DNA of 64,000 bases from Tuctoria greenei (GCA_036927565.1 JAYESD010000008.1:18680100-18744099); one strand, 5' to 3'; counted from the stretch's first letter, positions 35,656-47,215 are shown. Program-made: numbers and translations. The notes: generated by a model from the letters alone, not told the origin.

Positions 35656-35825
35656 GGCCCTATTTGTCATTGCCATGGTTTCTAATGATGTTGTCTGGTA
35701 GAACCACTTTTAGAAACTGACCATCTTCCATTCTCTAAACAAAGGTTTAACATTAATGGAGCCACTGTTGTTTTTAAAATAAGAGCAATGATGAACTGGA
35801 ACTTGATTTAGCCCACAAACAATTA

Positions 35826-36171
35826 AACTGCTGCATAGACAGAAGGTGTCGAGCCTCTTTCTCAAGATCGATATTGCCAAAGCTTTTGATTTGGTCTCTT
35901 GGGCTTTTCTCTTGGAAGTGTTTGAAAAATTGGGATTTGGTCACATATGGTGTAACTTTGTCTCAAATCTGTTAGCAACGGCCTCCACGCGAGTAATTGT
36001 CAATGGGAGCTCAGAGAACAGATTAGACACCGTAGGGGCCTTCAGCAAGGAGACCCGCACTCTCCAATGCTCTTTATTCTAGTTATGGAAGTGCTGAGTA
36101 GCCTTTTCAAGAAAGCTTGTGATGTTGGTCTTCTAGAACCTCTTTGTAGGCCAAATATGTATCAACGAATT
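35826..36171 (+). pseudogene. LINE reverse transcriptase, first part
   Basis: N-terminal half of the RT: LFLKIDIAKAFDLVSW carries the first catalytic Asp and FEKLGFG follows. A frame change near 36030 leads to RRGLQQGDPHSPMLF, a conserved LINE RT block. It ends in QRI at the copia insertion point and continues after 42172 with SLYADD. Non-functional because of the insertion and the frame change. Confidence 0.82.
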
Positions 36172-36267
36172 TGTTGGACTGTGTTTGGGCCTAGCCTGTA
36201 CGGCCCATATATGTATCTATAAATATGTACCTAGACCCTATCATTAATTAAGTAATTCATTCTATCA
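36172..36267 (+). repeat. 5' LTR of the Ale-like copia
   Basis: TGTTGGACTG...TTCTATCA, 96 bp, with CTATAAATATG (about 36222) as the promoter candidate. Nearly identical to 42077-42172. Confidence 0.95.
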
Positions 36268-36288
36268 TGGTATCATTAGCCAAACCCT

Positions 36289-36329
36289 AATCCCCACCCT
36301 AACCCTAATCCCCACCCTAACCCTAGCCG
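36289..36329 (+). repeat. Telomere-like CCCTAA tract in the copia leader
   Basis: AACCCTAATCCCCACCCTAA is repeated almost exactly twice in the leader between the primer site and the first ATG. It resembles degenerate plant telomere repeats/telo-boxes. Confidence 0.7.
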
Positions 36330-36344
36330 CCACCCCTTCCCCCC

Positions 36345-39300
36345 ATGGCCGGCGCCCTACCCTGCGCCGCCGCCGCCGCCGCCGGCGGGGCCCCCCCCTC
36401 CATGGCCGCCGCCGCCGGCGCTCCCCCCGCCGCCGCAGCCGCCGGCGGCCGCCTCCTGGCCGCCCCTCTTCTCCCCATGGCCGGCGCCCTCCACGCCACG
36501 GCCGGCGCCCCCCATGCCGCCGCCGCCGCCAACGCCGCCGTCGGCGGCCCACTCCTGGCCGCCCCTCTTCTCCCCATGGCCGGCGCCCCACACGCCGCTG
36601 CCGCCGCCGCCGGGCCTCCCCTGGCCGCACCTCCCCTGGTCGCCAGCACCCGCGCCCCCCGCCGCCGCCGCCGCAGCCGCACCTCCCCTGGCCGCCGGCG
36701 CAGGCGCCCCCCACGCCGCCGCCGGGGCCGCAACTCCCCTGACTGCCGGCGCGGCCCTGACCCAGCCGCTGCCGGCCGCCTCCCCTCCCTGGGCCGGCGC
36801 GCCCCTCGTCGGCGCCGTCCCCTCCCTGGCCGGCTCCCTCCCCTGCGCCGGTGCGCCTGCCACCGGTCCTGCAGCGGGCGCGCCCCTCATCGCCATGACT
36901 CGGCCTGCGTACGGCGATGCGACTGGTCCCTCCGCCGGCGGACCACTTGCCGGCCCCACTGCCGTCGCCTTCATGACGGGCTCTGGACCTGCTGTTGGCA
37001 CTACTACTGCTCCGGCCGCGGACACCTCCAGTGTCTTCGCGGCTCTGGCTGCCTCTCGTGATCGCGAGCGGGCACTCGCTCTTGCCTTAGAGCAGGAGCG
37101 CGCCTCGGCGGCTGCTCTCTCGCACCAGATCCAGGAGAGCGCTCACCGACCGCCGGGCGCGACGTACGAGCCCACCTTGGACACCGGTGTGCACTCCGCA
37201 TACTCGGCGTCGCTCACCGCCGCCCTACACGCCCAGGCGGCTGGAGTTCAGAACATTCGGACACTAGTACCGACTGTTCTGAGTTGTACCTCTACCACCT
37301 ACGCCCGCTGGCGTAACGAGTTCCTCCTCACGTTACGGCGGTACCAGCTTGCGGACCACGTCCAGCAGGACGACGCCCCGTGGGATGACTCTTGGATCAG
37401 CATGGACAGTCTGGTCCTTGCCTGGATCCTTGGCACTCTCGCCGATGATTTGTACAAGCTTGTCGGACAGCGCGGTGGGGGGACCGCGCGCCAGGCTTGG
37501 CAGATACTGGAGCACCACTTCTTGGGGAACCGTGCGACTCGGGCTCTTCACATTAACGCACGGTTCCAGACTACAGTGCAGGGTGACCGCTCTATCTCGG
37601 CCTACTGTGGAGAGATGAAGGGCGTGGCTGACTCCCTGCGCGACCTTGGCGAGCCGGTCGCTGACAGCACTCTAGTTCTTCGGGTCCTTCACGGCCTGAA
37701 CGAGCGCTTCAGCCATCTTCGCTTCTGGCTTCTCCGTATGGAGCCGCCACCGACCTTCGAGAAGGTCTGGTCTGATCTTGAGCTTGAGGAGATCACGGCG
37801 GGTGGGTCTGCTACCTCTGGGTCTGCCACAGCCTTCTATGGCTCCGGGCAGCCCTCACGCCCACCGTCTTCTGGGGGACCACTACCGCGACCGCCTACTC
37901 CACCTACCGCCCCGGGTGCCTCTGCTGGCTCTGGGGGTGGTACTCGTCGACGTCGCGGCGGAAGGCGCACAGGACGAGGTGCTGGCGGCACTCCTACGTC
38001 CACTGCTCCTACTGGTGGTAGTACTGGTGGCACTGGCCAGGGAGGTGCGCCCTGGCCCACACCGTACAACCCGTGGACTGGCCAGATCTCTATGTGGCCT
38101 GGACCGTCTCCGGGTCTTCTTGGGGCGCCACCGACTTCCTCCACTCCACGCCAGCCACGTCCTTCGGCTGCGTACGTAGCCCATCCGGGATATGGTGGAC
38201 CTGGTCGCCCTGTGGCTGGATCGCCCACTCCAGCCTACGGCGGTGCTTCCTACCCCGCTGGGCACTCGGAGCCACCAGCACCTCTCCAGGAGCCGCCCAT
38301 ATGGTGGGACCGTCAGGACTTGGCGTCTTCCTTCAGCACCATGCACCTTACACCACCGACTACTGATTGGGTGGCTGATTCTGGCGCCTCCTACCACACC
38401 ACCCCAGATGCTGGTATTCTCTCCTCTACACACACACCTCATCCGTCGTTTCCTTCATCGATCGTTGTTGGAAATGGATCCGTTCTTCCAGTCACCTCAG
38501 TAGGTGACTCAGTTTCTCCGGGTTCATTCCATCTTAATAATGTTCTTGTTGCTCCAGACATTATTCAAAATTTGCTTTCCATTCGTCGTTTCACCACTGA
38601 TAATAATATTTCTGTTGAGTTTGATCCTTTTGGTTTGTCTGTGAAGGATCTTTACACCCGGCGTCTTCTTCTTCGATGTGATAGTCTGGGGCCCCTGTAC
38701 ACTCTTCGACTTCCTTCTTCCGCTGCGTCTTCGTCTTTTGCTCTGGCTACGACAGCTTCATCCGCTACTTGGCACCGTCGGCTTGGTCACCCTGGCGCTG
38801 ATGCTATGTCGAAGTTGTCTAGTAGTTCAGTTATCTCGTGTACTAGGGGCACACATGAGTCATTGTCTCACGCTTGTCAGCTTGGTCGCCATGTTAGGCT
38901 TCCCTTTCCCACTTCTGTGTCTCATGTGCAACATATTTTTGATCTTATACATTGCGATTTGTGGACATCTCCTGTTATCAGTGTCTCGGGTTTTAAATAT
39001 TATCTGGTGGTACTTGATGATTTCTCACATTTCTCTTGGACTTTTCTATTACGTCTGAAATCTGAGACATTTGATACTCTCTCTCACTTCTTCACTTGGG
39101 TTTCCACACAGTTTGGGCGTACTGTTCGTGCTCTCCAGTGTGACAACGGACGAGAGTTTGACAACTCTTGACTCCGTGACTTTCTCCTTATTACACATGG
39201 CACACAGCTACGCATGTCTTGCCCATACACATCTCCTCAGAATGGCAAGGCTGAGCACATGCTTCGCACTACTAATGATGTCATGTGTTCCCTGATGTTT

Positions 39301-42036
39301 CAGGCATCCATCCCCGCTCGCTACTGGGTAGAGGCACTTCACACTGCCACCTTCCTCCTTAATCGCCTTCCTACCAAGGCGATTCGGGCACCGACTCCTT
39401 TCTTTGCCCTGTATGGCACTACCCCTCTCTACGACCACCTCCGTGTCTTCGGGTGCGCCTGCTACCCTAATCTTTCCGCCACTGCTCCACATAAGCTTGC
39501 GCCCCGCTCTACTAGGTGTGTCTTTCTTGGGTACTCCCTTGAGCATAAGGGATACCGGTGCCTCGACCTCTCTACCCACCGCATTTTGATCTCTCGGCAC
39601 GTCGTCTTCGACGAGTCATCCTTCCCCTTTTCTTCCTCCACCTCTGGTTCAGCTGCAGAGCTGGACTCGCTTTTTTCTACTGACACCGAGGCTGCTCCAC
39701 CACAACTTCCTTGGCCCTTTTTTGCAGGTACATCACCCACCAGCTCCCAGGTGGCTCCCACGACGTCGCCAGCTGCACCTTATGCAGCACCGACACCTGT
39801 GGTGACTCCGGCTGTGCCTCCTACAGCCACGACTCGGCGGTTCACTAACCCTGCTCTCGTCTACCAGCGACGAGTGCGGGTTGGTACCCAGGCTCCGTCG
39901 ACCCTGGGGACGAGTGCCGCACCATGCGTGGCACTGACGTCTCCTGCTGCGCCACGCGCGGCCCCGGCGTCTCCGACCTCGTCTCCTGCACCACTTGAGG
40001 TCCCGGCGCCTTCTACAGCTGCGCCACGCGCGGCAACAGTGTCTCCGACCTCGACTCCTGCAGCACACGAGGCCCCTACGTCCCCTACGGCTGCGCCACG
40101 CGTGGCCCCAGCGTCTCCGGCCTCGATTCCCGCGCCACGCGCGGCCCCGGCGACCCCTACAGCTGCGCCACGCGCGGCCTCGGCGTCTCCAGCCTCGACT
40201 CGTGCGCTGTGCGGGGACCCGACGACTACTCCGGCTCCCGCGTCCCCCGCTGCGCCACGCGCGGCCCCTGTTCCACGGTTCGCCGATCCTGCTCTTGTCT
40301 ACCAGCGACGAGAGCGGGTTGGTGCCTCTAAGCCTGCGCGTCCGGAGCCCTCGGTGTACCACCCACCTTTGCTTCACCGGGACCCAGGACACGTTCACCC
40401 GATGGTGACTAGACGTGCCGCTAGGGTTCTCCGGCCTCTTGAGAGGTTCTCCGGAGTGGTACTCTCTTCGACGACACCTACACCATCCACTTCCTCTTCG
40501 GTATCACCTATACCGACCTCCGTCCGTAGCGCACTCGCTGACCCTCACTGGCGCTGCACTATGGAGGAGGAGTATGCAGCCCTACTTGCCAACCAGACAT
40601 GGGACCTGGTTCCCCGTCCTTCCCGTGGCAACGTTGTCACAGGCAAGTGGGTTTTCACGCATAAGAGGAAGGCGGATGGCTCCCTGGAGAGATATAAGGC
40701 TCGTTGGGTACTTCGGGGCTTCACTCAGCGCCCTGGAGTGGACTACGACGAGACCTTCAGTCCGGTGGTTAAGCCAGCGACAGTACGGACTGTTCTGTCG
40801 TTGGCTCTCTCGCGTTCTTGGCCTGTCCACCAGCTGGACGTCAAGAACGCCTTCCTTCACGGGACGCTGACAGAGACGGTGTACTGCAGTCAGCCGACAG
40901 GGTTCGTCGATTGAGCCCGTCCAGACTTGGTCTGCCGGCTGAACAAGTCTCTGTATGGGCTGAAGCAGGCGCCTCGGGCTTCGTACAGCCGGTTCGCCTC
41001 CTTCCTGGCCTCGCTTGGCTTCGTCGAGGCCAAGTCGGACACCTCGCTCTTCGTTTACAGGCATGAGGGTGACACTTTCTACCTCCTCCTGTACGTGGAC
41101 GATATTGTCCTCACGGCGTCCAGCTCGGCTCTTCTTCAGCGCACGATCTCCGCACTGCAGCGCGAGTTCGCGATGAAGGACCTCGGCCAGCTCCACCACT
41201 TCCTGGGCGTTGCGGTCGAGCACCGTCCGGATGCTCTGTTCCTCCACCAGTGCCAGTACTGCCTGGATATCCTCGAGCGAGCGGGCATGGCTGATTGTAA
41301 GCCGTGCTCCACTCCCGTGGACACTCAGGCGAAGCTGGCTTCGGCTGACGGCGCCTCGGTCGCCGACCCCACCTCTTACAGGAGTCTTGCAGGTGCCCTA
41401 CAGTACCTCACCTTCACCAGGCCGGATATCTCATACGCGGTTCAGCAGGTGTGTCTCCACATGCATGATTCGCGGGAGACGCACCTCACGGCGATGAAGC
41501 GGATTCTTCGGTACCTGCGCGGCTCCCTCGACTACGGCCTTCTCCTTCGACGTGACTCGCCTTCTGAGTTGGTGGTCTACACCGACGCTGACTGGGCGGG
41601 GTGCCCTGATACCCGCCGTTCCACCTCTGGCTACGCCGTCTTCCTGGGGGGGAATCTTGTCTCCTGGTCCTCGAAGCAGCAGCCCGTGGTTTCTCGCTCC
41701 AGCGCTGAGGCGGAGTACCGCGCCGTGGCTAACGGCGTAGCAGAGGCGTCTTGGCTCCAGCAGTTACTTCAGGAGCTCCACTCCCCTGTCGCCCGGAGCA
41801 CGTTGGTCTATTGTGATAATGTCAGCGTCGTTTACCTCTCCACCAATCCCGTTCAGCACCAGCGCACGAAACATGTGGAGATTGATCTTCACTTTGTTCG
41901 TGAGCGGGTTGCACGCGGTGAGGTTCGAGTTCTCCACGTGCCGACGACGTCACAGTTTGCCGATATCTTCACGAAGGGACTCCCGTCGACTTTGTTTTCT
42001 GAGTTTCGGTCCAGTCTCAACATCTGTTGTGGCTAG
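36345..42036 (+). pseudogene. Ale-like copia gag-pol, one frame with two TGA stops
   Basis: One reading frame runs from 36514 (or an upstream start in the GC-rich leader) to the stop at 42034-42036. It is broken only by TGA at 39169-39171 and 40912-40914. Order: a Pro/Ala-rich N-terminus (to about 37130); a gag domain without a zinc knuckle (about 37180-37800, RWRNEFLLTLRRY, AWQILEHHF); a Gly/Thr-rich linker; protease DSGAS at about 38374; GAG-pre-integrase WHRRLGHP...; an integrase with HCDLW, QCDNGREF and GKAEH; a long Pro/Ala-rich linker; RT with QLDVKNAFLHG and YVDD (about 41093); and RNase H with YTDADWAG, AEAEY and YCDN. ATG 36345 is in another frame and opens a different Ala-rich peptide. 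The stops fall in integrase and RT, so the copy is probably not autonomous. Confidence 0.92.
39940..40275 (+). repeat. Pro/Ala-coding tandem repeat in the integrase-RT linker
   Basis: GCTGCGCCACGCGCGGCCCC recurs about every 60-66 bp with CTCCGACCTCG-type spacers. In frame it encodes repeating APRAAPASP-like stretches. It is part of the variable linker of the polyprotein. Confidence 0.7.
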
Positions 42037-42049
42037 ATGTTGGGACTGC

Positions 42050-42076
42050 GGGGGGGGGGGGGGGGGGGGGGGGGGG
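42050..42076 (+). repeat. 27-G polypurine tract
   Basis: An uninterrupted G run immediately before the 3' LTR, in the position of the plus-strand primer. The length may vary through slippage or sequencing error. Confidence 0.85.
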
Positions 42077-42172
42077 TGTTGGACTGTGTTTGGGCCTAGC
42101 CTGTATGGCCCATATATGTATCTATAAATATGTACCTAGACCCTATGATTAATTAAGTAATTCATTCTATCA
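42077..42172 (+). repeat. 3' LTR of the Ale-like copia
   Basis: 96 bp, two differences from the 5' LTR (at CCTGTATGGCCC and CCTATGATTAA), followed by the GAATT target copy. Confidence 0.95.
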
Positions 42173-43560
42173 GAATTTCTTTATACGCCGATGATGTGGC
42201 TCTCTTCATTCGTCCTGTGGAGGAAGAAATGATCCTCACAATGGAAATTTTGCGCAAGTTTGGAGAGGCATCGGGTTTTGAAACTAATTTTCAGAATAGT
42301 TGTGTAATCCCAATTAGATGTCAACCGTCAGCAAGAGAAGTGGTCGTGACAACTCTACCTTGTACCCAGGTGGATTTTCCATGCACCTACTTGGGGCTCC
42401 CAATATCTAATAAGAAGTTACGGAAGACTGATCTGTTGCCATGGATAGAGAAAAATGGAAACAAGTTGTCGGTTGCCAAACTTCTTAATGAATTTGGCGG
42501 GAAGGACTACATGGGTAGGGTTTGTACTTTCGGTCACACCCGTATACGTCCTAATTGCTCTAAATGTTTCCAAGTGGTTCATTAGAGCAATTGATAAGCT
42601 ACAACGTGCATCTCTTTGGAATGGACGAAAAGATGTGAATGGGACTGTTGTTTAGTATCCTGGGACAAGTTGTGCATGCCAATTGAATTTGGTGGTCTTA
42701 GAATCCCCAATCTTGAGATCATGGGTTGGGCGTTACAAATTTGTTGGCTTTGGTTTATGAAGCTAATTCATAGGTCCTGAAGGGGCCTTAGTATTGCCAC
42801 GAACCAGAATGCACTTGCTTTGTTCAATGTCGCAACAGAAATAAAAGTTGGCAATGGACTTAACACCCTGTTCTGGAAAGACAAATGGTTGCTTGGCTGC
42901 ACTATTTTAGAAATAGCGCCAATAGTCGTGGTTGCGGTTCCCAAGAGAGTTTGTAAACGGCGAACAGTGGCTGAAACATTAACCGGAAATTTATGAACTA
43001 CAAACATCAAGGAAGGTCTCTCTATAGTTGGTATATTTGAGTATTTTCGTTTATGGGGTATAATACTCAATGTGGTTCTATCTCAAAATGAGGATTGCCT
43101 TATCTGGAAGCTCGATAATTCAAACCAATATTCATCTAGATCAGTATATAGAGCTTTCTTCAATGGTAAGGTATATTTTAAACCATGGAAGCGGATTTGT
43201 AAATCCTGGGCACCGGGCAAATGTAAGGTGTTCCTATGGTTAGTAGCACACAACAGGTGTTGGACCGCAGATAATCTTGCTAAGAGAGATTGTCATATCC
43301 CAACCAGTGTCCACTATGTGACCAAGAGGAGAAGGATGCAAAACATGTGTTAACCTCTTGTGTCTTTGCTAGAATCTTCTGGTTCAGGATTCTACAACCC
43401 CTTGAACTGCAAATGCAAGTGCCCAAACAAAATGAATCCAGTTTTTCAGATTGGTGGCACAAAGTGAGCAAGCGAATACCAAAAGAGAAGAAAAAAGGTG
43501 TCAACACCTTAATCATTTTGGAGGCCTGGTCAATCTAGAAGAATCGTAATTCTTGTATTT
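42173..43560 (+). pseudogene. LINE RT second part and zf-RVT domain
   Basis: Continues the LINE after the copia insertion. RISLYADDVALF carries the catalytic YADD (about 42180), then TYLGLPISNKKL. After several frame changes and stops (near 42530, 42655, 42777 and 42993) comes the WDKLCMPIEFGGLRIPNLE block. The zf-RVT domain (about 43080-43560) has SVYRAFFNG, WKRICKSWAPGKCKVFLWL and CPLCDQEEKDAKHVL. Decayed and non-functional. The 3' UTR runs to the A-tail at 44583. Confidence 0.82.
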
Positions 43561-43636
43561 TTTATGGTGCTACCCCGTGTAAATGACCTACTTCGAGCTT
43601 TTGAGGAGGAACATCATTGTGGACTCTGGCTGGAGC

Positions 43637-44340
43637 TAGCGTTTTTGAGCCGTCGCTCAGGCATCCAGTCGGTAGCCGCAGGACGCCGGGATGGTCGCCT
43701 CGCCTGGAGCGGCTAGGCATTGCCATGGCGTCTTAGACGTCGTGTCCAGCTGATGCCAGCCCCCGATATGGATGAGTAAGATGCGCGGGGAGGAGGACGA
43801 AGACAGGGGCGTGCCGGCCGAGTCTGGGGACGAAGAAGAGGCGTCGATGGGAAGAGAGACGAAGCCAGATCTGAGATCGTCGCCAGGGAAGGGAAGGCGC
43901 GGCTACAAGGCTGCAGCGGCGGCTAGAAGGAGGAGGGGGGGGGGCTAGGGAGAGGACGAGTTCGAGTAGGGTTGAGAGTCAGCCAGTCAGGGAACTCTAA
44001 TATTTTTAAGGCCCAACACGGCCCAATACCCCTTCAGTCTTAACTTTTTGCCCCACTAACCCTACCCGACTGCCTCTTCCCATTGCCAACCGCCTCTCGA
44101 TTCAGTGCCGCCGATCGAGCCTTCACATTGTCAGCGCCCACCTCTTGTCCCCTTCCCCGACGCCTCCCCTCCCAGCATCGGTCGCGCCTCCCTTGCCTGG
44201 TCGCGCCTCCGCTCCCCTTCACCGCCGCCCGCCTCTGCCTCATCCCCATCCCCTTCTCTGATGTTGGTTCGCCGTCGCTTGAAGCTCGCCTAGGCGTCCG
44301 CCTAAGTGCCTAGGTGTCAAGGCGCCATTTTAAAACATTG
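43637..44340. mobile_element. hAT-like insertion in the LINE 3' UTR
   Basis: A 704-bp GC-rich insertion flanked by the 8-bp copies GCTGGAGC (43629-43636 and 44341-44348). The ends are imperfectly inverted: TAGCGTTTTTGAG on the left, and CAATGTTTTAAAATGG as the complement of the right. Removing it rejoins normal LINE 3' UTR. The short frames inside have no domain. Confidence 0.65.
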
Positions 44341-44583
44341 GCTGGAGCACGAGATCTTCGTGAGCTGGCTGCAGTTCGCCTAAGGCACTAGGACAGAGGG
44401 TTTAGCTGATTTTGCTGGTCTGGTCTCACCTTTTGTATATTCCTTAATCTGGTCGCTTTTTATTTTGTACAACCTCTCATATTTTGGTTCTGTGTGAGTG
44501 GGTGGTATTTGTAAGAGATTGTCCTTCCTTCTCTATCAATATAAAGGTATGCAGCAGTCCTGCATATTCGAGAAAAAAAAAAA

Positions 44584-44794
44584 TTAGCCTTTGTCATGAG
44601 TGAAACTTAAAACATCGGGACGCTATCCATATAGAACCCGATATGTGGCAAATTAACATTGCACTATTTGAGAAATGAGAATTCTGGTGTATGATAAAAT
44701 TTTCAGAGTAGAGTCATGCTATACTAAAGATGGTGAAATCTAGAGGCCTTTTGCCCTTTCATTTACGTAGTAACTTATTAACTGTCTCATCATA
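44584..44794. other. AT-rich spacer, nothing recognised
   Basis: Sequence between the LINE tail and the Sirevirus solo LTR. It may be intron of the cyclophilin leader if the upstream exons at 47.4-47.7 kb belong to that gene. Confidence 0.3.
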
Positions 44795-44799
44795 GAATG

Positions 44800-46400
44800 T
44801 GAAAGTGCATCTAGACTAAATCCCCATGGATTTTGATAATTAATGATAACACTTAAAGAACAAATGAGTATTGTGAGTGAAAGTACAGGTGATTGAAAAT
44901 AGAATGGATTTGGAGACATACAAAAAGGAAAAAGAGTGAAAAGGCAGTGAAAAACTCGAAGAATAGAATTTAGGGCTTAAAAATTCTTTGTGTCGAGTTT
45001 AGCCTTGTAGTAGAGTGTGTTTAACAAGTCCAAGTTTTGAGAATAACCTAAGAGCTCATAATCCGTTTAGGTTTAGTTGAAGAGACCAAGTTGAAACAGC
45101 TTTAAGGATAAGGTCGGACTAGTTCGGCCACATCGAACTGATCCAATGTTAGGCGGATCAAGAGGTATTGTGTGAGTTCGGACTTGTCCGTTTAGGGATG
45201 GACTAGTCCGCGGTGAGAGGGTCTGAATCCTTCTGGGACTAAGTCCTGAAGGACCGGACTAGTCCGGCCTAGCAGACTTGTCCATAACTAGCCGAAACAA
45301 AATGTTCTGTGTGAATTTAGACTAGTTCGTTATTGGTCAGACTAGTCCATTTGGAGCTTGGAGGTGGTTGCAGGGACTAAGTCCTGTCAGGTCGGACTAG
45401 TCCGCCCTAGAGGGCCGGACTAGTCCGAATAGCTAGACTTGTCCGTTCTTACCCAGAAAAAAAGGTTAAGTGAGATCGGACTACTTCGTTCTTGTACGGA
45501 CTAGTTTGTGGTGTTGTGACCGTTTCAATTCAAAAGGTGGCGGGGACTTTTGTGGTTGGTCAAGGGTAACATCACTGTTCCCCAGTCCCCACAGGTCGGA
45601 CTAGTCCGGAATCTAAGGTCGGACTATCCGCACTTTTTCTAGTGGCAACGACTAAGTGTTGAGACTCCTATAAAAAGGGATCCTCCGGCTTTCCAAAGCC
45701 TTCTCTCGAACCCTAGCGCCGTAATATCCTTCCAAGAGCCTTCCTACACCTTCCTCTTCACATCTTTGAGCTCTAAGAGCGAATCTTAAGGGTTTTTGGG
45801 ATCTGAGAGAGAAGAGAGAAGGGTTGACCATTGATTTGACCTCTTAGTCGATTCTCTCGCTTTGAACTATTGATTTGAGTTCTTTTGAGTCTTTGTTCGA
45901 GCTGTTTTTCTAGTTGTAAGTTTGTGTGAGCTTCAGATTGTGAGTTGCCCCACGGATTGTTATATTCACCCGTGATTTAGTGGAAGATCAAACTGGCCTT
46001 TGTGTGGCTTGGCGGGGATAGGATTGAGAGAGATCCGATCCTTTGTGGACTTCTCAACGGGTATGTAGGCTACTTCGTAGAGCTGAACCTTGAAATAAAA
46101 TCTTGTGTCTCTTGCCTTGATTTATCCTCGTTCTTCATTAGATCATTTTGAAGGTTCTTCGTCTAAATCTTGTGATCCATCTAGTTTAAGTTATTTCCAC
46201 TTCGTGCAATTACTATACTAGATTGCTAGATTCTCCATTTACATTTCGCATTAAGTAAATCCTCAGAAACCTCAGAAAAATCTCACCTTTTGAACATTTC
46301 ATTTACCTGGCCGGACTAGTCTGCATTCTGTGATCTGATTAAGTTTTATTAAGCAAATTTTTAAGTTTTAACCTATTCACCCCTCTCTAGGCAACTTTCA
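44800..46400 (+). mobile_element. Sirevirus solo LTR
   Basis: Starts TGAAAGTGCATCTAG and ends CCCTCTCTAGGCAACTTTCA, with TGAAAGT/ACTTTCA ends and perfect GAATG target copies (44795-44799, 46401-46405). No primer site or internal DNA remains. CGGACTAGTCCG palindromes occur at about 45200, 45255, 45393, 45416 and 45597, with degenerate copies near 45116 and 46312. A TATAAAAA box is at 45669-45676. At 1601 bp it has the size of a Sirevirus LTR. Confidence 0.92.
45669..45676 (+). promoter_or_regulatory. TATA box in the solo LTR
   Basis: GACTCCTATAAAAAGGGATC, directly downstream of the palindrome cluster and therefore at the expected U3/R junction. Confidence 0.55.
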
Positions 46401-46405
46401 GAATG

Positions 46406-47215
46406 TGTAGGCATGAAAGTGGCCAGCAACTCCCGCAGTCCCGCCACAAAGTAAAAACAATCTGAACTTCAGGCATCTTTTCCATGTCAATACTTGAATT
46501 TTTCATCAACTACTTTTTTATATTACACATAATTAAGTAAGGGACGGAGCAACGCAGTTTAGAGAACGCCGCAATTGAAACTGCACATAGCACGTTTTCA
46601 TTGTGTGAATTAAAGATGTGTTGTGGAGAATTGTACGGAGTGTGTTCAAAAAGAAAGATTTATACGGAGTGTGTATGAATGGGCTATCATTAATGTATAA
46701 CAGCATAACAGGTCCCATAAGGTTCTTAAAAAAAACAAATCAGAGAGAAGGCAGAGTGTTCATATGTTACAGCAATTCAAATATTGCACTAGCATAACAA
46801 AAATGTTTTCCATACCAGGGAATTTGTTCTGGCAAAATTGGGAAGTCTATTATAATAGAGGTTACTGGTTAAAGCTTGGTAGAATTAACATTTATAACAA
46901 ATTAACAATATAACAGGCAAAAACTACTACGCTGAGCCATGTCAGCTGCTTTCTGAATGCAGTGCATTTGCTGACAATATGGAGCAATAACGATATTTCA
47001 TCTATGGTCCACTCTAGAGATATTCACATAACTGTGCTCAGTTATTGATACAATTTCTTGAACAAAACACATTGCTTATGTTGTCGTGAATCCTAATCAA
47101 ACCATCCGTTTATGCCCTCTTTTTATCGGGAAATCATGATTGGTTCCCACACTGTTGGCTGTTGCAATACTACTCCGGGACTCGGAAACACCCCTTTGGA
47201 TGAGGAATTATCCCT
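46406..47215. other. No gene seen
   Basis: AT-rich sequence with no domain or clear repeat. Possibly part of a large leader intron on the minus strand. Confidence 0.3.

Larger units (their letters stand above)
36172..42172 (+). mobile_element. Full-length Ale/Retrofit-like Ty1/copia element
   Basis: 96-bp LTRs at 36172-36267 and 42077-42172 differ at only two positions, and perfect GAATT target copies flank the 6001-bp unit (36167-36171, 42173-42177), so it inserted fairly recently. A primer site TGGTATCATTAGCC follows the 5' LTR. A run of 27 G serves as the polypurine tract. LTRs this short with a single long gag-pol frame fit the Ale/Retrofit lineage. It inserted in the LINE RT just before its YADD motif. 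Confidence 0.95.
35820..44583 (+). mobile_element. L1-type LINE, 5' truncated and interrupted
   Basis: A non-LTR retrotransposon. RT similarity begins at about 35826 without the endonuclease part, so it is 5' truncated. It ends in an A-run at about 44572-44582 after the characteristic CAGCAGTCCTGCATATTCGA. A copia element (36172-42172) and a hAT-like element (43637-44340) have inserted into it. Possible short target copies TTAGCC (35805, 44584) are weak. Confidence 0.75.

Noticed and set aside
36265..37061. Long open frames on both strands in the copia leader (Ala-, Arg- and Gly-rich)
   Set aside because: They follow from GCC/CGG repeats with few possible stops. Only the gag-pol frame continues into recognised domains.
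39995..40398. Arg-rich frames on both strands opposite the integrase-RT linker
   Set aside because: Shadows of the Pro/Ala-coding repeat in the gag-pol frame.
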